From assembly GCA_013399875.1 (NCBI GenBank), contig VXAZ01000995.1:1322690-1386689 (forward strand): a stretch of DNA of 64,000 nt, given 5' to 3'. The notes under the pieces were generated by a model. The model was not told the DNA's origin and ran no database searches. It worked only from the letters and a program-made list of their open reading frames with translations. Made by a program: the position numbers and the translations under genes. Positions 38,484 to 51,290 of this stretch are shown piece after piece. Each line of letters starts with the position of its first letter. The stretch's first letter is position 1. Source of the DNA: Gymnorhina tibicen (lineage: Eukaryota > Chordata > Aves > Passeriformes > Artamidae).

Positions 38484-40489
38484 CTANTCTGCCTGCTCAA
38501 TTTTGACGTCATTTGTCAGCAAATGTTCTCCATGCCACTTTTTCATGTGTTTCTCCAGGGTGCTGTAAACACTGAAGGGCATCTGGCAAATGTCGCAGCG
38601 GTAGACCTCCTTCCCTATCTGGCCATGCGTTTTCATATGGCGCGTCAGCTTACTGCTCTGGGCACATGCATAGTTGCAGAGCTCGCATTTGTAAGGCCGC
38701 TCTCCAGTGTGGCTCCGACGGTGAACCGTCAAATTGCTGCAGTTCTTAAAGACCTTGCCACAGTACTCACATGTATCGCTCCTGCGTCCTTCCTTCGAGC
38801 TGGGTCGCCCGGGGCCGGGTCCACTGATGTGGGGGGTGCTGCCTCCGCTCGCTGTGCCGCTGCGCCCTGAGAGCCCCCCGTCCAGCATGTCCCCCGGCGG
38901 AGTGGAGAAACGCAGGCTTCCGTTCTCCGATGAGTGCTCGGAAGAGGTCGCAAAGGGGGATTGTCGGGAGTCTGTGAATCCGAGGAACGGATCCTTCATG
39001 AAGTGCCGCGATGCTGCATACCCTACCAGCCACTGGGAATAAACGTTTTCAGAAGGTATTATCGTTGCTGGTGGCAAGTCCAAATCTTTCTCTACCTTTA
39101 TTCTTTTAGAGGAATTGTTTAAACTGGGGCTCGTGATAGGTGTTGGCTTGCGGGGGAACAAGTTTGGGAAGGGTTCACCCGGGCCAAAGTTTCTTCCATT
39201 GACCGTACCTTCCTCAGTGCGGTCCAGCTCTCCTACCACTGAGTCTTCGTCACCCGGATCTCTCTGACAGAGGTCTCGAGGACACAAGTCTCGCTGGTCA
39301 GAGGACCTTTTCATGAAGCTACTCCTCTTCTGTTTTTCAGCTAACATGTCGTTATATTGCTGAATGGCACCTAGACTTACATTCTCGATGACTTTTCCCA
39401 GGACGAGGGATTTCTCGTCCGGCAGCGACTTGGAGCCGTTTTCTCGGTTACGACTCAGCTCTGAGTCCATACTGAAGCTCGACTCTGGCCGGCTCTCATT
39501 TTCAAGCTCTTCTTCCTCCTCCTCCTCCTCTTCCTCTTCTTCATTGTCATGGCCCAGGGAAGGATCGCTCTCATTCCTGAAATCTGCCTCACTGGATTTC
39601 AGTCCCTCTCCAGTGAGCTCGCTTGTGCCTGGCTCGGGGGAACTAGTGGTGGACAGTCCATCATCTGACCTGCCCGTCATGGAGCCAGCTTTATGCATAT
39701 GCGTTTTCATGTGGCGTTTTAGCTTGCTGGCCTGGGAGCAAGCATGGTCACAGAGCTGACACTTGTAGGGCTTTTCTCCTGTGTGACTGCGCCGGTGCAC
39801 GATAAGGTTACTCTGGAACTTGAATGTTTTCCCACAAAATTCACAGGACTTGCTCTTGGCCTGAGGCTGGGGAGGCGTAGTGCTGCTGGGGGGCATGGGG
39901 GGCAGTGGCGGGGTGCTCAAAAAAGGTGATTTAGGACTCGGCTGGAAAGGATTCAACAGACGATGCATAGGGTTGGTGCGACTGGGTGAGACTGGCGGAG
40001 GGGTGGAACTGTTTCCTGCCAGCTCTCGAAGCCTTCTGGAGAAATCCATCGCTGGGGACTCAATTGCCATGGGGTTTAAACGCATAACTCTGTCAAAGGC
40101 ACTGGGATGCTGGGCAACTAACCCCATTTCTTCGGCACTAAGGCGATGTGGATCCAGATGATGACGAGGTGGTGGGCTGAACAGCGGAGGTGTGTTTGGG
40201 AGCCGACCCTCACCAAAGCCAGGGTGTTCACGCAAGATGGGTCCTGTCATGCGCAAAAGGTTGAAAGGGTTGTTGTCTCCAAGAAAATTCATCAGCGGGG
40301 ACTGTGCAACAGTCTCCGGTCCCAGAGGAGGAGGGATGGTGATGCGTGGAGTAAGGGAACTGTTTGAAGGGCTTGTTTCCAGGTAGATGCGGAATCCATG
40401 TGTGTTCTGGGCATGCTGAAGCAAGAACCAAGCGCTATTAAAAGGCTGCTTGCATGTTGTGCAAATATAGCTTGAAGGCTCATCTTTAC
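38484..40489 (-). CDS. BCL11B: BCL11B terminal coding exon (C2H2 zinc-finger transcription factor, CTIP2)
   Basis: Encodes the C-terminal 668 residues of BCL11B, a nuclear zinc-finger regulator needed for T-cell commitment and for several neuron types. Residues are counted from the split Gly codon at the splice site. Finger 1 is at residues 10-31 (C10, C13, H26, H31). The central tandem pair is at 216-236 and 244-264 with a TGEKPY linker. A run of 12 Glu is at 317-328. The C-terminal triple is at 574-594, 602-622 and 632-653. SUMO-type motifs IKVE (Lys 465) and VKIE (Lys 663) are present. BCL11B rather than BCL11A is shown by GFRIYLE after finger 1, [13 protein letters not shown] and the ending [11 protein letters not shown]. 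The open frame continues 23 codons upstream to 40559, but that part is intron. The last sense codon is GAN (N at 38487), Glu or Asp, followed by TAG, so the protein seems two residues shorter than the human form I recall. Confidence 0.97.
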
Positions 40490-40510
40490 CTATAAAAGAA
40501 AAAACAGAAA
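40490..40510 (-). other. BCL11B: 3' splice acceptor of the BCL11B terminal exon
   Basis: On the minus strand a pyrimidine-rich run (CTGTTTTTTCTTTTATAG) ends with AG at 40491-40490, directly before GTAAAGATGAG. This places the junction inside the first Gly codon, one base from the upstream exon, and agrees with the [10 protein letters not shown] exon start known for this gene. Confidence 0.9.
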
Positions 40511-43500
40511 GAACACTTAAAAAATAATACAGCAGAGAACATTTAAATACAGTTGGCATTCACTTTATTTTGCTAACACATTTCCTCCTTGGCATTTCTG
40601 AAAGAAGGATCTAATTGCAACGTATTGACTGATATAAATTGTTGAACAGCACATTTACTCACCACACTTACTCACTTAACATGTATGACAAATATCACAC
40701 ATACACATTTGTGCTACATACGTTTACATCCTCTAATTTGCAAATAAAACCTTCCTTTATGACATGTAAGCATCCAAATCCTTTCATGTGTTTATTCCAC
40801 AAAAAGGAATTTGTTTCAAGGGATTTATGACTACGGACAAAAACCAAGAAAAATGCAGTGTAGTAGGTTTTACAAGGCACCTGTATGGACCTTCAGTGTC
40901 ATTTTCACTCTTTCATTTTATATACTTCATGCAGCAGTCCCCTGAGATATTGCTGAATTTAATTTATACATGCTTAAGACATGCCAGCACTTCCATTTTT
41001 AAAATACTGTGTAGATATTTAGCCACAAAGTCCTATTCAAGTCAACAGGAGCTTGGAAAACATACCCTTGCATAAACCACTCTGACGTTCTTTTTGCCAA
41101 AACACCAAGAAGCCACTCAAATGAAACATCCGGTAATCAAAGCCGACAGCACAGTTGCAATTAACAGTAACAAATGTCGGGCCGTGCTTGAACTGGGTCC
41201 CAAGAATTTCTGAGCCTGAGCCTGCCCTCCAATGCAGAAATGCTCACCAGAGCCAAAAACATTGTTCTGTTTGCTTTTCTAGCCTCTTTGAACGACTGCA
41301 TAAAGGTGGAAAGCATTCCTTTAACCTTGATTCAGCTTTACATAAAGGACAGGTGTGGACAAGTCTGCATCACAGTCATAATTTTGCTAGCTAGAAAATT
41401 CCGGTCCTGGGCACAATATAAACTATGTGCTATCTGCAAAAAGCACTTCCCTCCTTACCCCCCCTCCTTTTTTCAGTACCTCTGCAAGACTCTGATAAAT
41501 TCATAAATATGTGTCAACTTGAAAATCATGATCCAGGATTTGTTTTGTTGTTTGTTTTTAAATGAGGGGGAGGTTTCCTGAAAAAAAGTGCCCATTTTGA
41601 AAAATCTGAAATTAATTTCTGGCTTCCTTGTTTGTTTATGGTAGCACACATTTTGTCTAGTGATGGCCCCACTGAACCTAAAGGCACTAAACTTCCTGGA
41701 AGTTCAATACCTGAACCAAGCTTCCTGCCTGACCCATGATGGAACAAGGACCCAAGCAATGCCTGATTCAGCCCCTCTGCAGGGGCTCAAACCCAAAGCT
41801 GAACTAACAGATGCTTTCTAGACAGGGGAGCTGCCATTCCCAAAAGCCTGTTGCATGAGCTTGAAAATGAAAGAGTTTATAAGGTGAACAGAACCATATT
41901 ATCGAAACTACCTTGTAAAGAGGAATGACTCATAGCACACCAAAAAAAAAAAAAAATTTAAACTTGGGCACATCAAGAGAAGTTGATTGAATTCCCCTCT
42001 CCTGGCTGTTACAGGAATGACTGCTGCTAACAAAACCTACAAAACCTTAGACAAGGAGGCTAGAAGACTATCTGCCTACCTATCAACCTGTCATCTTATC
42101 TAATCTTATCACCCAATATACATCCATAACAGCATAAAGGAAAAAGCATGTATCAGATTGAGACTTATTTACAAAGATAGGTGATAAATGTGGTGCAACT
42201 CTTCACTCACCTATCGGTTTAGTAGGGGTGTTGCTGTGAATAGCAGCTTGGAACCTTGATTTCAGTGAAGCCCTCTCTTCACAACCAATAAAAAATGTAC
42301 ACAATACAGTGGGCATTACTGCCTGGCTGACATGGCCCCTGTGCCCTGGCCCCGCGCTCTGTGTCTGTATGGGCCAGACACAGTTGCTTTGATTAATCTC
42401 TAACAATCGCTACTGGAAAAAAACCCCCAAGTTTGGGAACTGCACTTGGCTTGGAAAAAAGTGCCCGTAACTGCTATTGACATTAATGAAAGCCACATAC
42501 AAACATGGAAAGAAACTGATACATTATCCCTTAAAAATCTACTCAGCACTGAGGCAGTTAGGAAGTTTTATGTCAGCTTTGCAGCCAAAGCAACAGTAAA
42601 TGCTCCCATTATTACTTCAAATATTTAAATTTCTGTTTCTTACAGAAATATGATGAAAATGTCTAGACCTTTAACTTTTCTTGCACAGCAACATGTGTAG
42701 TATAAAAAGTGACAGAAATCACTGAAGCAGACTAAAGTATATAACATACTCTGTCAAAAGCTTTTTTAAACAATATGTTTTACCTCAGCTCACCCTAGAA
42801 CAGATTTTAATAAAGCCCCTTACAAAGTGTGATCTAATAGCAAATGAAGTGCAGCATCTTACAAGGTCATATATCTTCAAGTTAAAGAGTGCTCTGCACC
42901 CTTCACCTTCACTTTATCCACTCTAATTAATCGATTTATTACCCACAGCTGTTCAATTCTTTCATTTTTAAAGTCACAGCCTGCACTCTTTTTTGTTGTG
43001 GGGTTTTCTTCTCTCAGAAAATAAAGTGTCTGAGTGTCTGTGTATGTGCATGCATTCTCTTTGCTTAGCTCAAGAACTGACAGGAGGAAGAAAGCAGCTG
43101 TGTATTAGGCGACAACAACAGCAACATATTTACTTCAGAAGAGGCACATACGTAAGAAGAAAAATTCCTGAGCAGGCTGAGGATCAAGGCCAATCTAAAA
43201 CTGAAATGGCTGATTAAAAAAATAACCCTCAAAATGGCAGCTGGCTGGATGCTTGCTACTACATGTTACATGGAACTAAGATGTTTTGGTTTGTTTTATT
43301 CTCCAAAACTTCACCTCCATGAAATTCAAGAGAGGAAAGTAAGTCCCCTCCTTTTTAGTTTTCTTTAAAAAAGACAAAATTAGTGCTATTAGTGATCTAA
43401 GATTTATAAGCTAGCAGTCATAAATCTTCTCTCCCTTTTTTGTTTTGTTTTGCTCTTATGTTCCTTAGCACTCTTCTTCAGTAGACCTCAACACAACAGC

Positions 43501-43577
43501 AAAATTAACTGCAGGCTACCTGGCTACCAATCTCTGACTGATTCCCGAACATTCATATGTGCATGCCTATATATTTT

Positions 43578-43596
43578 TTTATTTATTTATTTATTT
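43578..43596. repeat. Short (TTTA)n tract
   Basis: About five TTTA units next to a T run. It is a common intronic microsatellite type and nothing further can be said. Confidence 0.75.
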
Positions 43597-44494
43597 TCAC
43601 AACCCTTAAAGACTCTCCCTAGACTCCCCGTTGAAAAAAAATACAAAAAGAAGTTAATTACCATATTATTACTTCATCGTTATCTTGCCTAAAAGTTGCC
43701 CTGAGCAGTGTAGATGCTCACTTTTATGAATAGAACAATGTCAAAAAGTCTTTGAAGATCCACTCCGAACATTTTTGTGTTCAAAAACTTGCTAAATATT
43801 TTAAACATGCCCAGAAACAGCCATGTATTGCTCAAGAATGATCCTTATATTTAATAATGCACCTACAATATAAAAGTCTTTGTTATAAGGCTACTTTTGA
43901 TATATGGCTATCTTAATCCCTTGCCACCTGCACTGAAGTCTGTCTAAATACCCACTTTATGACAACTAGCTATATAGTCTTTGCCATATGCAGTCTTTAT
44001 CACTTTAGCATGTGCTTGACTTTGAGCGTGTGAGTAATCAACATCAGTGAAACTTAAGCATAGGCTGAAGTGCTCTGTTGGATAGTGATGAAATTATTCA
44101 TGTGCTTAGAGTCAAACACAAGCCAAGACTTCATTAATACTGTTAGATGAATTGCACATGGTTTCAATCCTACAGTCTGTAGCTAGGCATGAATTTCCGG
44201 GCTGAGAGCTGAGGTATAATTCTTTATCTTTACAGTAGTTGGTAGATACGGTGTATGTACAGAGATGAAACATCCAGGTCACAACTCCCGATCAATCAAT
44301 TGTAGCTTCCAGGTTGCAGTAAAGCCAAACAAATACTGCCAGTTCAGACATGATAGAGGTTTGCAGGGCTGAATCTTACCAAGACACAGGTATTCAGAAA
44401 CACCGTTTAAAGGCTAGGAGGGATTGTGAAATTAAAGAATGAGAGGACTGGGATAAACCCTAAGGTTTGACTTCATCCAATTCCTGACCCAAAG

Positions 44495-44750
44495 TCATAG
44501 AATGGTTTAGGTTGGAAGGGACCTTAAAGTTCATCCAGTTCCAGCCCTCCTGTCATTGGCAGGGACACCTTTCACTAGACCAGGTTGCTCAGACTTCCAT
44601 CCAGCCTAGCCTTGAACACTTCCAGGGATGGGACATCTGTAACTTCTCTGGGTAACCTGTTCCTGTGCCTCACAACTTCATATTAAAGAATTTTTTCCTA
44701 ATATCTGATCTAAACCTACTCTCTTTTAGTTCCCTCTTTGTCCTGTCCGT
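44495..44750 (-). mobile_element. CR1 LINE 3' fragment, reverse-oriented
   Basis: The plus strand begins TCATAGAATGG and continues TTTAGGTTGGAAGGGACCTT, the reverse of the standard avian CR1 3' end. It then follows the antisense of the ORF2 C-terminus: CAGGGACACCTTTCACTAG, CCTTGAACACTTCCAGGGAT, a CTTCTCTGGGTAACCTG block, and AATATCTGATCTAAACC. Similarity fades after TCCTGTCC near 44750. Divergence is moderate, so it is younger than the relics at 9.4 and 25.9 kb. It is 5'-truncated, as usual for CR1. Confidence 0.93.
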
Positions 44751-45154
44751 ATCTATGAATCTATTCATATCTATGTCAGCTGCTCCAATATCCCGCTTCA
44801 AAGGCCACCAAACGGAGAGTTTACAATCATTTTAAAGTCTACCTCATTCCGTCTCTCTTTTACTCTTTTACTTTTGTCATTAAGACTCCCCATGTGCCTA
44901 ATCTAAATCTTTCTTCCTGCAATTTAAGATCTTAATATATTGTCCTACACAGATGTACATGCAAAACACAGGAAACAAGTTCGTCTGCACCTCACAGTAA
45001 TCATCCAACCCAAGGATTTGCAGCTGAACTACGCTGTGTCTTTTAGCACCCTCTTCTCCCAGTTTGATTTGGAAATGTTGAGGGAGAATTCACTTTGTAT
45101 TAGAGTAGTCTGTGGCTGTGTTGACTATTTTCAGTATGAAAAAAAAGCTGTCTT

Positions 45155-45290
45155 CTTTCCAATTTGAATTGCTGAGTCCAACTCCCAATCATTAGATCTT
45201 GCTATATTTTTATCTGGGAGATTAAAAATCTCTCTAGTATCTTCTCCCAAAGCAGGTAACTATAAATTATGAACTTATTGAACACTCTTG
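45155..45290 (-). mobile_element. Ancient CR1 LINE relic, reverse-oriented
   Basis: Blocks AATTTGAATTGCTGAGTCCA, CAATCATTAGATCTTGCTAT, GGGAGATTAAAAATCTCTCT and a CAGGTAACTATAAATTATG tail match, in order, the antisense of an old amniote CR1 segment. It is highly diverged and short; its left edge may reach further towards 44.9 kb. Confidence 0.6.
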
Positions 45291-48200
45291 CCTTTTCTGC
45301 ATATTATGACAAAAGATGGTCTTTTCCAGAAATATTAAAATGTGTTCCCTCCATTAGTGCATGACAGATTATGTTCCATTCAAAACGTCAAAGCAATAAT
45401 GAGCCTTTCTCTTTCACGAACAGCACTAAACAAAGCTGGATTCAGACTCTGCCTCCCAAATTCTGCCCTTGCAGGGGACAGTGAGAAAACAGAGGTCAGA
45501 ACAAGACTAGACTGGGTCTGTAGACATCCACCCCACTGCACCAGTCAGCCTGAATCCCTGACTTATCTGTCCCCTGCAGTCCGACTTGTATCATTTAGTG
45601 ATAGGCAGAACTTCCTTGCCCAGTTGATACATAACTTTCTATATACCCTGAATGCAGAGTGCTTTTACCCTGGAGATAAAAATTTTCCTCAAAATATCCT
45701 CAGTTATTCTGGATACCATCAAACAATAATCAGTGTGAGATAAGAACTGTTGAGAATTCGTTATTTTCTGCTGAGCTACAGTGACATCCAGTGCCTTATG
45801 AATCCTCCCCTCAGCATGCCTGAATAATTCCATTAGCTGTAACAGGGAATGGACTCCCTCTCATTTTAATCACCCACCCATAACCCCTGCCAGGACTGCG
45901 GTGAGGACCTGCAGTCAGGTCCATATAACCACTGCCACTCTTTACCTCTAGCAGTACTTTCCAGATAATATTTCTGGTTCCCTTTCACAAAGTAACAACA
46001 TCAGCAATAAAAATGTTAAGGTATTTTAATGCTGGTTTACTGCATCTTTAGAAGTTCAGGAAAAGTAGAAACTTGCAAGCTTTAAAGAAAAGATACCTTT
46101 TATTCTAGCGCTCAGGAAAGGACATGTATCAGGTTACTACAATCTTTCCACCAATATTACTCTCTTCTCCACCACTTGATTTTTAATGAATATTTAAATA
46201 ATTACTCCTTGTTATTATGATGGTTACTCTAATAATACCAGTAAAGGTAGCGTGGATGTTCCATAAAAAACACACCTTTAATTGGATTATTATTAAATTA
46301 AAATGCCATAATTGAGAACACGAGTTTAAAAAGTCTCCTTAGAAGACCAGCTGACATTAAAGAGAAGGGCATTAAATACTGGAAAGATTTAGTGTTGCAC
46401 GGTGAAAAAAATATATCGTTATGAGTGGTTTTACAGATCACCCAGACAAGGGCCAAATGCTTTTCAGGCGTCTGCAGTGTGGATCTGCTATGTGACCTAT
46501 AGCAGTTCATGCTTGATGCTTGATTGGGTCTGCAAAAATATCTCTAATATAGGTATTTATGCTGAAGGGGTTTTATAAGCCATATTTTAGCTTTACATTT
46601 TCCAAGTTAGCAAGAATATTTATATAAACTATGTTTATAATAGAATAAACATTATCCGAGCACACATCATACTGAGAGTTCTATCCTCCCTCCCTGCATT
46701 CACTGAGCTGTTTGGAAGTTCTGCTACCTCCATTTCAGAAGGACTGACAGTCTCAATAAAAAGGACAGAAATGTAAAGTAGGGTCCAAGCCTGGGTGTGA
46801 ATCACCACTGCCAGTCCAATGCCAGTCACTAGATTTAAACCACAAAGGTCCCATATCTCTTTACACATCTCTTCATATTAATTCTGTTTTCATGGCAGCA
46901 AGAGTTGAAGATGAAAAACAAGGACAACTCCTCTATCCATCCCCAGAGCTAACACAGTTCATCCATCCCTATACTGCCTCATCTAAAGAAAGGGCTCAAG
47001 AGAGTCTTGCAATACATCCTGCTGAGGGTTATGGGGACTATCACCATCAGTTCATAAAGTTAGCATCAACTGGCAGCTAAACTTGGTATTTTATGATTTA
47101 ACAAGTTGCCTGCAGTCTCACAACCTACGCATCTCTAATTCTACACTCAGATAAACAGCCCTTGTCTCCTGTAAAGCTCAGCCAACCTGAAGTGCATCTC
47201 AGTCAAGAAGAGCAGATGAAGGTTTATGTGCAAGAGCCCAAGCATGAGAGGCCATAGAGCCTGTCATCATCTGGAAATGGAGAATCTCAGGATGAGGTCA
47301 GTGAAAGGGAAGAATATGACAGGGGAACAAAAATGAAAAGTTTTTAAGAGGTGGGTGGAAAAACAGGGGTGTCTGAAGAAAGAAGTAATCGTGAGGTGTT
47401 ACTTCTCAGTAACAGAATCCTATTTCCTCCCATACAAGGCCCTGTTCTCTTTTCCTACCTTGCCTCTTGATAGCCTATCTCCTCCAGTGCCATCCTCAGC
47501 AGAAGAAAAATCACGACTTCATGCAATATTCTTCTCCCACACACTGCCTGTGTGTTTTACAGCTTTCCCCATCCTCTTTCTACCTTGACTAGTGAGACTG
47601 CAAGTTCTCAACAGAGATTATGCAAGAAACTTTATGCCAAGAGAACCTACACACCCCACAAGACCCTCTCATTCCCTGCACTGATTAGTGATGTGAATAT
47701 TCTTGAGAGTATTTTCTACCTGTTGGAAAATATCTACAGTAGTACTGGTTGACACAAATATTGAAATATATTAATATTGCACTACTATTAGCAATGTACT
47801 ATTAATTCTTCTTGTGCTAAAGCCAACTGTCAAACTTCACTTTTGGTGGATTAAGTGCTGCCCCACTTTTGGGAAATGATTTTATTTTCTGAAACCATTT
47901 CAGCAGTGGTTTTTTTTCCATTAGGCAGAACTGCAGATAATCTGGTTATCACTCTTGTAATAATAAATATCTATTTTGCCAAATTAACTATTTTATTAAA
48001 TGAGGGAAAAACCAAACAGATTAATTACCTATCACGGAGCTGAGAAGTCAGACTATCACACTGTCTATCTACAGCCAATCCTTTCAGAATTCCAGGAATA
48101 AAGAGCATGAATCCTTGAAAGTCTTAGAGATATCAAGCTGATACATCTTGCCAAGCTCTGATTTGAATTACCCTGCTATGAATTCAAAGTAGCTGCAACA

Positions 48201-50869
48201 CAGATTTCGAATTTTTCCAGATAAACTACATCAGGTTGTCACTAACAAGGATCTTAACTAGACTTACGTGAATACACCAAGTTGCAATTCATTATTTTTT
48301 TTCATTGAACTTCCCCCAGAAGCATATTATAAGTCCTCTCTGGCATTTATACTTACAAAAAAGGAGGAGGCTGCAGGCAGACTACAGCCATGCATAACAC
48401 AAACAGATGCTTCCTGCTTCTTAATGGACACAGGCAACCTTTGGCTGAAGATGCAGCTTGTGTTCAATGGTCCCATTTTCTGTGAGACTTAATCATACCT
48501 CAGATCTGTACTGCCAGATTCACATAAATGAGCCAAATGCACAGCTCAGTTTAATTTCTAGTGCGTTACAAAATGGCAATATTATATTTTTAGGTATAAA
48601 ATGTCAATAGGCATTTTAGGCAACTTCCTTCTGGATGTCCAATTTCTCATTCCTTAAAAGAGCTTATGGCTTACTGGAAGTTAATGTTCAGCCTACAGAA
48701 GTATAAGAAATGCTTTTACTTAGTGCAGAAAAAGAAAGAAAAATGCATAGCAAAAGTTGGAACTTGTGACACAGGGATTTTTACCCAGAAGCACTATTTA
48801 AATGGAAGATAAAAAACATGTTTGTCATCTCTGAACACCTTCTCCTAATTGGTGTTAAATCTAAAATGCAAAGGCAATTTATAAAGCAGAGGAAGGGAGA
48901 AGTGTGAAAGTAAGGAGCAAACAGGAAAATCAATATTAAAAGATCAATAGTGAATGAGTTAACTTTTAAATTAGCCCTTTGTGATACAACAGTTTCAACT
49001 AACTCCACCTTTAGCATCTAAACAGCTTTGTGTTTTTTAGATAGTTTCTTTGAACCTGAGACATCAACTAACAGACTGAACGGATGTTTTACAGATCTGC
49101 TGCATAAAATAGTGAAAATTATCAGCTGAAATGGGGAATGCCATACAGAGGGGCACTATACCCACTCGTGAGATTAAAAGACCGTAGGACTACCCGTGGC
49201 TGGTGGTATAATATATAGGATCCCATTTACAGCACTCATGAAAAACCCTTGTACTGCTCAAGGACACTTTTAGGCCTTTTCTTTGCATAAGGTATTCAAA
49301 TGCATTTGAAATAATGTCAGTCTTTTCTACAACATATGAAATATGCCAGCAGCTTCCCTTTAAATCGGTTTCCTGTAAGGAGTTTTGTTTGAAAACTGGC
49401 AAGTGCTGGGATTTTTTTTTTTCCCACAGACTTTTCTAAGGTGCCATTTTCTCGTCTTACAGTCAAGAATTTTCAGTAATCTGAACAGGAACTAAACGGA
49501 GGGTACATGAAGGAAATTGTCCATGTCATATAATGGAAAAACTAAGAATAAATTAGGAAACAGTAAAAAAAGCCAAAAAGTGAAAAAAAAATTTCCTGTT
49601 TTTTTTCCCCAGGAGTACTTCAGTCTGTTTTGCTACAACTATTTCTTCAGGGTTTTAGGTGCCTATTCATAGTTAGTAAATGAAATAGCATTTTTGTTTT
49701 AATTCATTGCTTCTTTAACAAATGCTAGCTCCCATCTCTGCTTCTTTAAATCCAAAAAAATCTCCACATTCAAGCCTAAGAAGTATTGTAAAGGCTGTAA
49801 ATCTTGTTTTAATGGAATGTACATTTAGCTATGAGGAGATAATTGACGTTATGGAGGGCCTAGATGCTGAATTATATAGGTTATCTAATACAAAGGGGAC
49901 TCATTACCGAAGCACTACAAACAAGTAGTAATATATGTATATTGTTCTGAGTGGCGTTATAGCAAAAGTGTTCAGGTCTGCAGGGATTTATAAAACACAA
50001 GAAAACAGCAGACATGCACTTGTAAATTTGTCTCATTTGTCTCTGAAGTTAAAGGTTATTCCCTTGATCTGAATTTGTAATAAAAACATGCTAGACTAAG
50101 GTTTGTAGAGAATGTTTGAATATGTAAATTGTGTATAATGATAGGCAATTATAGGGTAAAAACTGGACCTTATGAATGTTACAGAATTGCATGGAGCATC
50201 AAAGTATTTTCCTTCAGATGAAATATTTATCTTTTATGCATGTTATAAGCACTTTTTCAAAGGTATTCAGCAACCTATTTGAGCGGAGAGTTGACAAAAA
50301 TCAAATCATTACAACCAACTAAGACTGTGGGCTTATGCACAGGAGAAGCCACAGCTTTTTACAGAATATACATAATAAATCTCTTGAACTAGTGGTTCCA
50401 GAGATGGATCCTCAAGGACGAGTTCCACTGATTTTTACTCCTTTAGATGAAAGCTGCTCAGATGTTCCTGGATTTTTTTAAAGACAATATGGGGGTGGAA
50501 GTGCAGGGAGGGAGACCGCGGAGAATAACTAGGTAAGAATGTGAATTTTCTTGGACTGATTCAATGAAGCCCCATTTTCCCTCCAGTTTGTTGGCTGCTG
50601 TTTCCAGGGAATAATAAAAAAGGAAAAAAAAAAAAAAAGGACACTCCATGGAGATAGAAAGGACTAAAGCCAGAAGATGATACTATAGTTTATGCTACTG
50701 AAGATAAGGTTTTCTCCTTCTCTGAGCACGACAGTCTGTTCAGGTTAACCAACTGCAGTGTTAGAATAACTCCAGCCGACTTGTCACAGAGTACAAAAGT
50801 CATCAGCAACTGAATGTTCTTTTCTGCACCGCAATTAAGACGAATCAATACGACGTGCCACAAATGGTA

Positions 50870-51290
50870 TTTTACTCTCAATAAGAACTCGGGCTGAGTT
50901 TATTCAGAATATTTTAGCGCTTCCCCAGGGGATTTTGGTCCGACGCAGATGGCAAATAAAGTACTCAGCCTAGGGCTAGAGCACATTATGCTAATTCTAA
51001 TGTCAGATGTACTTTAATATACAGCTCTATTTAATCACCCCATTATTTCACATTTCCATATGAAAAACCTGCGGCACTTCTGCAGAGCTTTCACTCTGCG
51101 ACAATGCCAGCTTCCTTCAACTAGCTCACTGCAAAAGAGAAAAGAAGACTGGTCATTCTCGCCAGTCAAAATGTTACAGTTTCAAAGTTTCAGTATTCCT
51201 GAATTTAAAGTGGGTCTTCCAGTGCAATTAGCAAATCGCTCGGCTAGAATGCTGATATGTACAAAATGCTAAGGAGGTGTGATCGAAAAA
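50870..51290. promoter_or_regulatory. Possible conserved non-coding element in the BCL11B intron
   Basis: This stretch keeps several CpGs in AT-rich sequence (for example near 50850, 50895 and 50940). It has dense homeodomain- and POU-like words, including ATGCTAATTCTAATG (about 50987), and no repeat similarity. That style is typical of developmental enhancers in zinc-finger regulator loci, but there is no direct evidence without alignment. Confidence 0.2.

Noticed and set aside
39364..40386. Several plus-strand frames opposite the BCL11B exon (up to 131 codons)
   Set aside because: They are shadows of the codon-biased, GC-rich BCL11B exon; the Ser-rich stretch is just the antisense of the poly-Glu run.
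40490..40559. Upstream 23 codons of the long BCL11B open frame, including its ATG
   Set aside because: They are intronic: a pyrimidine-rich tract and AG acceptor directly precede the known GKDEPSS exon start, so this ATG is not a real start.
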